From: Clostridia bacterium
GTDB taxonomy: Bacteria > Bacillota > Clostridia > Oscillospirales > Acutalibacteraceae
Assembly: GCA_900767015.1 (NCBI GenBank)
Contig: CAAFXQ010000106.1
Span: 1 to 8,864 of the forward strand
Direction of reading: 5' to 3'
DNA length: 8,864 nucleotides
A model generated the notes under the pieces. That model was not told the origin of the DNA. It was given only the letters and a program-made list of their open reading frames with translations, and searched no databases. Position 1 is the stretch's first letter. Each line of letters opens with the position of its first letter. Position numbers and translations under genes: made by a program. Below are positions 6,801 through 8,864 of this stretch, in pieces.

Positions 6801-7077
6801 GACCGCCTAAGGAGGCAAGAAGGCTATCGGGCTTTTCCTTTTCGATGATTCGTTTGACAGTTTCGGCGGTCAGCGGCTCAAGATAAATCTCGTCCGCAAG
6901 CGCCTTATCGGTCATAATGGTTGCCGGGTTGGAGTTGACAAGAACAACGTTGACGCCGGCGTCTTTTAAGACACGGCACGCCTGTGCGCCCGCATAGTCA
7001 AACTCAGCCGCCTGTCCGATTACGATAGGGCCGGAGCCGATAACCAGTACTTTTTTTATATCCTTACAAAGCGGCAT
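3043..7077 (-). CDS. carB: Carbamoyl-phosphate synthase large chain fused to a diaminopimelate epimerase-like domain
   Basis: Residues 1 to about 1045 are a complete CarB, which makes carbamoyl phosphate from bicarbonate, ATP and ammonia supplied by CarA. ATP-grasp domain 1 shows SGPIVIGQAAEFDYAG (15-30), R129, RPAFTLGG (169-176) and EVNPRVSRSSALASKATG (298-315). ATP-grasp domain 2 shows SGPIRIGQGIEFDYSS (551-566), RPSYVIGGQNM (699-709) and EVNPRASRT (824-832). The MGS-like allosteric domain covers about 933-1045. After a short linker (1046-1066), residues 1067-1344 form a full-length DapF-like domain: FTKMQGTGNDYIFID (1070-1084), CDRHYGIGGYG (1101-1111), SVGNPHC (1224-1230), ERTNTEF (1257-1263) and YERGNGETIACGTGACAA (1277-1294). 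The usual first catalytic Cys is A1138 (GFVAGNGIRC); the second, C1287, is kept. No stop or ribosome binding site separates the two parts. The carB start follows the carA stop by one base, with GGAGG at 9 bases. Confidence 0.93.
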   Translation of the reverse strand: MPLCKDIKKVLVIGSGPIVIGQAAEFDYAGAQACRVLKDAGVNVVLVNSNPATIMTDKALADEIYLEPLTAETVKRIIEKEKPDSLLASLGGQVGLTIAMQLSKEGFLEKSGVRLLGTNAEAIDKAEDRQLFKDTMNEIGQPIIPSDIANDIDHALSIAAKIGYPVIVRPAFTLGGAGGGVAENEEELKVIARTGLDASPITQILVEKYIYGWKEIEFEAMRDAMGNVIAVCSMENFDPVGVHTGDSIVVAPALTLSDKEYQMLRRASLDIISSLGIVGGCNCQFALNPNSFEYAVIEVNPRVSRSSALASKATGYPIAKITTKIALGYNLDEITNDITGKTCACFEPALDYVVVKFPKWPFDKFLGSSRHLGTQMKATGEVMSIAQSFEAAVMKAVRGAEISLDTLNAAPLTDEPIEKRLEYCDDRRMFTVFEALKSGVSIDEINRITRIDKWFIRKLQKLAEFENEIGGKEITKEQYHEAKRLGYTDKALSTLCSFDSSFHESASYKMVDTCAAEFYATTPYFYSSYDKTCESRRHSRSGKPVVMVLGSGPIRIGQGIEFDYSSVHCVWTLKKLGYDVVIVNNNPETVSTDYDTADRLYFEPLCPEDVMNIIEVEKPVGVVVAFGGQTAIKLTKFLDSNGIKILGTSQDGIDMAEDRERFDALLEKFGFKRPRGFGVKTLDEALKAANDLTYPVLLRPSYVIGGQNMMIVHNDKEVRRYMNKILSTGIDNPVLVDKYMPGVEIEVDVISDGKDVLIPGIMQHIERAGVHSGDSIAVYPPFSLTDTMTKTVTECSEKLALSLGTKGLVNIQYLIYENELYIIEVNPRASRTIPYISKVTNVPMVDLATRVMTGTPLKDLGYGTGLYQAPPYYAVKVPVFSFEKLTDVNSYLGPEMKSTGEVLGIGKTLNEALYKGLTSAGLAVSGSRAKRHLGALVSVDEHDLDEIVDIAKKMFDLGVTIYASPETEKAIEGLGIKVNSIPGIREADRCFELLESGKIDMIVYTGALFDSTMDEYIALHRKSVLLGIPCFTSLDTANALLDIMASNYTQQNTELVDINNMRESRDILHFTKMQGTGNDYIFIDNRDGSIVSPESLCITFCDRHYGIGGYGFILIENSDIADAKMRIFNRDGSEGFVAGNGIRCVGKYLYDKGIVKKTELTVEAGGTVKTLRLLTRNNKVSTVFVDMGKADFDASSLPCTLKKGEIIDYPASFGGKEYNITCLSVGNPHCVVFRKDIDSLNLADIGPIFENAEIFPERTNTEFVRVVNGHTLKMRVYERGNGETIACGTGACAAVAAAVRNGFCKKNEEIVVKVKGGDLTVIYTDEGITLGGNAQLVFEGQAEY

Positions 7078-7078
7078 C

Positions 7079-8137
7079 TCAGTTTTCCTCCATCATCTTT
7101 ATAAATTTATCAAACAGAAAGTCGGTGTCAAGCGGACCCGAGCACGCTTCGGGGTGAAACTGCACCGTAAAAGCGTTCAGTTCGGGGTAATCCATGCCCT
7201 CGTTGGTTTTGTCGTTGGCGTTGATGAAGCTTTCGACGCCGTGAACGGTCGAGTCGCCGAGTACAGCGTAGCCGTGGTTCTGACTCGTGATATAGCATTT
7301 TCCGCTTGCGACGTTCTTACAGGGCTGATTGCCGCCGCGGTGACCGTATTTAAGCTTGACGGTCTTTCCGCCGTCGGCAAGAGCGGTCAGCTGATGTCCT
7401 AAACAGATTCCGAAAAGCGGCGCTTTGCCTAAAAGTTTTTTCAGTTGTTCGATTGAATAAACATTATCCGCCGGGTCGCCCGGGCCGTTCGACAGCATGA
7501 TGCCGTCCGGCTTCATTCCGAGGATTGTTTCCGCCGGGGTGTCGTACGGTACGGCCGTCACACGGCAGCCTCTTTTCACGAGGGAGCGGACGATATTCAT
7601 TTTTGCGCCGTAGTCAATCAGGACAACGTGTCTTTCCTCTTTTTCGGGAAGAAAGTCCGTGATTTCCTTTGTGCTTGCGGTTTTGACAGCGTCGGTGACC
7701 CGATACGCCGCAAGAGCGTTCAGGTCCTGCTCCGGGCTGTCGCAAAGAATCGCATTGACAACACCTTTTTCACGAATCAGGTTCGTGATTTCTCTTGTGT
7801 CCACTCCGTAGATTCCGGGAATGCCGTTTTCCTTTAAGAAACGGTCAAGCTCATATTCATTTCGGAAGTTCGACGGATAATCGCAGTACTCACGGACAAC
7901 GTAGCCGTGAAGAAGCGGATTTCCCTCAAAATCCTCGGGTATGATTCCGTAATTTCCGATAAGCGGAAAAGTCTGCATGACAATCTGTCCGCAGTAGCTC
8001 GGGTCGGTCAGCGTTTCGATATAGCCCTCCATACCCGTCGCAAAAACAAGCTCGCCCGTTTTTTCCGTATCGGCGCCGAAAGCAAAGCCCTCAAATACGG
8101 TACCGTCGGCAAGCACAAGATAACGCTTCTTTTTCAT
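7079..8137 (-). CDS. carA: Carbamoyl-phosphate synthase small chain (glutamine amidotransferase subunit)
   Basis: The 352-residue subunit hydrolyses glutamine and channels ammonia to CarB. The N-terminal CarA domain (about 1-150) has FATGMEGYIETLTDPSYCGQ (32-51) and GVDTREITNLIREKG (111-125). The C-terminal class I glutaminase domain (about 168-350) has LIDYGAKMNI (173-182), LSNGPGDPAD (215-224), the nucleophile elbow GICLGHQ with C245, GHRGGNQP (265-272), TSQNHGYAV (284-292), and FHPEACSGP with H328 and E330. The catalytic triad Cys-His-Glu is intact. The start at 8137 is forced, because an in-frame TAA lies at 8143-8141. The nearest Shine-Dalgarno, AAAGGA (8156-8151), is 13 bases away, longer than usual. 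Its neighbours are argF upstream and carB one base downstream, which suggests a role in arginine as well as pyrimidine supply. Confidence 0.97.
   Translation of the reverse strand: MKKKRYLVLADGTVFEGFAFGADTEKTGELVFATGMEGYIETLTDPSYCGQIVMQTFPLIGNYGIIPEDFEGNPLLHGYVVREYCDYPSNFRNEYELDRFLKENGIPGIYGVDTREITNLIREKGVVNAILCDSPEQDLNALAAYRVTDAVKTASTKEITDFLPEKEERHVVLIDYGAKMNIVRSLVKRGCRVTAVPYDTPAETILGMKPDGIMLSNGPGDPADNVYSIEQLKKLLGKAPLFGICLGHQLTALADGGKTVKLKYGHRGGNQPCKNVASGKCYITSQNHGYAVLGDSTVHGVESFINANDKTNEGMDYPELNAFTVQFHPEACSGPLDTDFLFDKFIKMMEEN
7087..7091 (-). promoter_or_regulatory. Ribosome binding site of carB inside the end of carA
   Basis: GGAGG on the minus strand is part of the last carA codons (MMEEN) and lies 9 bases before the carB ATG. 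Stop and start read TGAGATG, so the two subunits are probably translated in a coupled way. Confidence 0.8.
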
Positions 8138-8190
8138 AAGTTATGACCATTCCTTTCTGTTCAAAGCACAAATTAACAATCATTCGATTC

Positions 8191-8353
8191 GGTAATCTCT
8201 AAACGCCTTGAGGCATTCGGCATAGTGCGCAAATGATGTCGGATTTTAGGCAAAAATCCGCAGACATACTCTGTGTATTTCAAGGATTTTTAACGACAAA
8301 GACGGCATTAGTTGCGTGCTATGACGGGTGCCGAAAGACGTTCAGAGGTTACC
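8191..8353. repeat. 163-base imperfect palindrome (MITE-like or structured intergenic element)
   Basis: The outer arms run from 8191 (GGTAATCTCTAAACG) to about 8242 and from about 8302 to 8353 (CGTTCAGAGGTTACC). Aligning the left arm to the reverse complement of the right without gaps gives about 38 of 52 identical positions. Several of the remaining positions would be G-U pairs if transcribed from the plus strand. The centre (about 8243-8301) holds its own small stems built on GGATTTT/AAAATCC. No open frame is supported inside. The shape is that of a non-autonomous inverted-repeat element or a long structured RNA. I have an impression of similar sequences in other clostridial spacers but cannot confirm copies. 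Confidence 0.65.
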
Positions 8354-8370
8354 CCCCTATACAGCAATTA

Positions 8371-8410
8371 AGAGTCGGATTCATACGCAAAAACGCATGA
8401 ACCCGGCTCT
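8371..8410 (-). terminator. Terminator-like hairpin after argF
   Basis: Two 17-base arms (8394-8410 and 8371-8387) flank a 6-base loop. As minus-strand RNA this gives 14 Watson-Crick pairs, 2 G-U pairs and one mismatch. It begins four bases past the argF stop. The clear T run (8412-8416) is on the plus strand, while the minus-strand exit reads only TTAATTG. Termination of argF may therefore be leaky, or the hairpin may act mainly on opposing transcripts or as a 3' end stabiliser. Confidence 0.6.
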
Positions 8411-8414
8411 CTTT

Positions 8415-8864
8415 TTATTCGGTGAAGCATTTGACAAGGACAGCTTTCTGAGCATGAAGCCGGTTTTCCGCCTCGTCAAAAATTTCATTGGCGTGTTCTT
8501 CAAACACTTTCTCCGTAATCTCCTCCTCACGGTGAGCCGGCAGACAATGAAGAACCATGACATCGTCTTTGGAAACAGCAATCACGCTGTCGTTAATCTG
8601 ATAATTTTTGAAAATCTTCTTTCTTTCCTCAGCTTCGCTTTCCTGTCCCATCGAAGCCCAAACGTCGGTATAAAGAACATCGGAATCCGCCGCCGCAAGA
8701 AGAATATCGTCGGTGCAAAGAAAATCGCCGTTCTCACTTGCCCACTTCATGATTTCGGCATCGGGCTGATAATCCTTCGGGCAGGCAATCGCAACCTTCA
8801 TGCCTGTTTTGATTCCGCCGACAATCAGGCTGTTTGCCATGTTGTTGCCGTCGCCGATATAGCA
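8415..8864 (-). CDS. argF: Ornithine carbamoyltransferase, C-terminal 149 residues (partial, 5' end outside window)
   Basis: This enzyme joins carbamoyl phosphate to ornithine to give citrulline in arginine synthesis. The visible part is the ornithine-binding domain: GDGNNMANSL at the window edge, then DVWASMGQE with the SMG loop that closes over ornithine, HCLPAHREEEIT with the catalytic-site Cys, and DEAENRLHAQKAVL near the end. The protein finishes KCFTE with TAA at 8417-8415. The family usually reads HRGEE, so the Glu in place of Gly in HREEE is a small departure. The SMG and HCLPAHR motifs favour ornithine over N-acetylornithine carbamoyltransferase or aspartate carbamoyltransferase. It lies upstream of carAB, which makes its substrate, but a hairpin and a 277-base spacer separate them, so it is probably a distinct unit. 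Confidence 0.94.
   Translation of the reverse strand, partial: CYIGDGNNMANSLIVGGIKTGMKVAIACPKDYQPDAEIMKWASENGDFLCTDDILLAAADSDVLYTDVWASMGQESEAEERKKIFKNYQINDSVIAVSKDDVMVLHCLPAHREEEITEKVFEEHANEIFDEAENRLHAQKAVLVKCFTE

Noticed and set aside
8094..8150. 19-codon leader peptide overlapping the carA start
   Set aside because: Its ATG directly touches the AAAGGA site (no spacing), and the frame lies almost wholly within carA, with no run of Arg or other regulatory codons.
8138..8190. carA promoter, PyrR attenuator or arginine operator
   Set aside because: I found no convincing -35/-10 pair, PyrR-like loop or ARG box pair in this stretch.
8191..8353. CRISPR array or transposase remnant in the carA upstream spacer
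   Set aside because: There are no regularly spaced direct repeats and no coding frame; the symmetry is an inverted repeat only.

Overview
The window reads as chromosomal DNA from a moderate-GC Gram-positive anaerobe of the class Clostridia, probably near Oscillospiraceae/Ruminococcaceae. This is inference from the style of the proteins (CarB, LeuRS, NadD, YqeK), the gene order yhbY-nadD-yqeK-rsfS-leuS, the purine-rich Shine-Dalgarno sites and the heptamer spacer repeats. All seven complete or partial transcription-unit members lie on the minus strand, so the biological reading order runs from high to low coordinates. I see no tRNA, rRNA, CRISPR, transposase or phage gene.

Region 1 (8864 to 8415): the C-terminal half of argF (ornithine carbamoyltransferase), followed at once by a terminator-like hairpin (8371-8410). 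Region 2 (8414 to 8138): a spacer of about 277 bases with no gene. It is mostly filled by a 163-base imperfect palindrome (8191-8353) that looks like a non-coding repeat element. Region 3 (8137 to 3043): carA and carB, separated by one base. Together they encode glutamine-dependent carbamoyl-phosphate synthase, whose product is used by ArgF and by pyrimidine synthesis. The carB frame does not stop at the usual end of CarB. It runs on through a complete diaminopimelate epimerase (DapF)-like domain, giving a 1344-residue CarB-DapF fusion. That DapF domain lacks the first of the two catalytic cysteines. Region 4 (3042 to 2906): a 137-base spacer with two different 7-bp tandem repeats on either side of a terminator-like hairpin.

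Region 5 (2905 to 1): a tight housekeeping operon. It comprises yhbY (ribosome-assembly RNA-binding protein), nadD (NAD synthesis), yqeK (HD-domain Ap4A hydrolase), rsfS (ribosome silencing factor) and the first 288 codons of leuS (leucyl-tRNA synthetase, TTG start). Genes overlap by 4 and 14 bases or are 6 to 34 bases apart, so co-transcription and translational coupling are likely.

The most notable content is the CarB-DapF fusion with its altered epimerase active site and atypical CarB allosteric domain, followed by the long palindromic element upstream of carA. The rest is ordinary core metabolism and translation.
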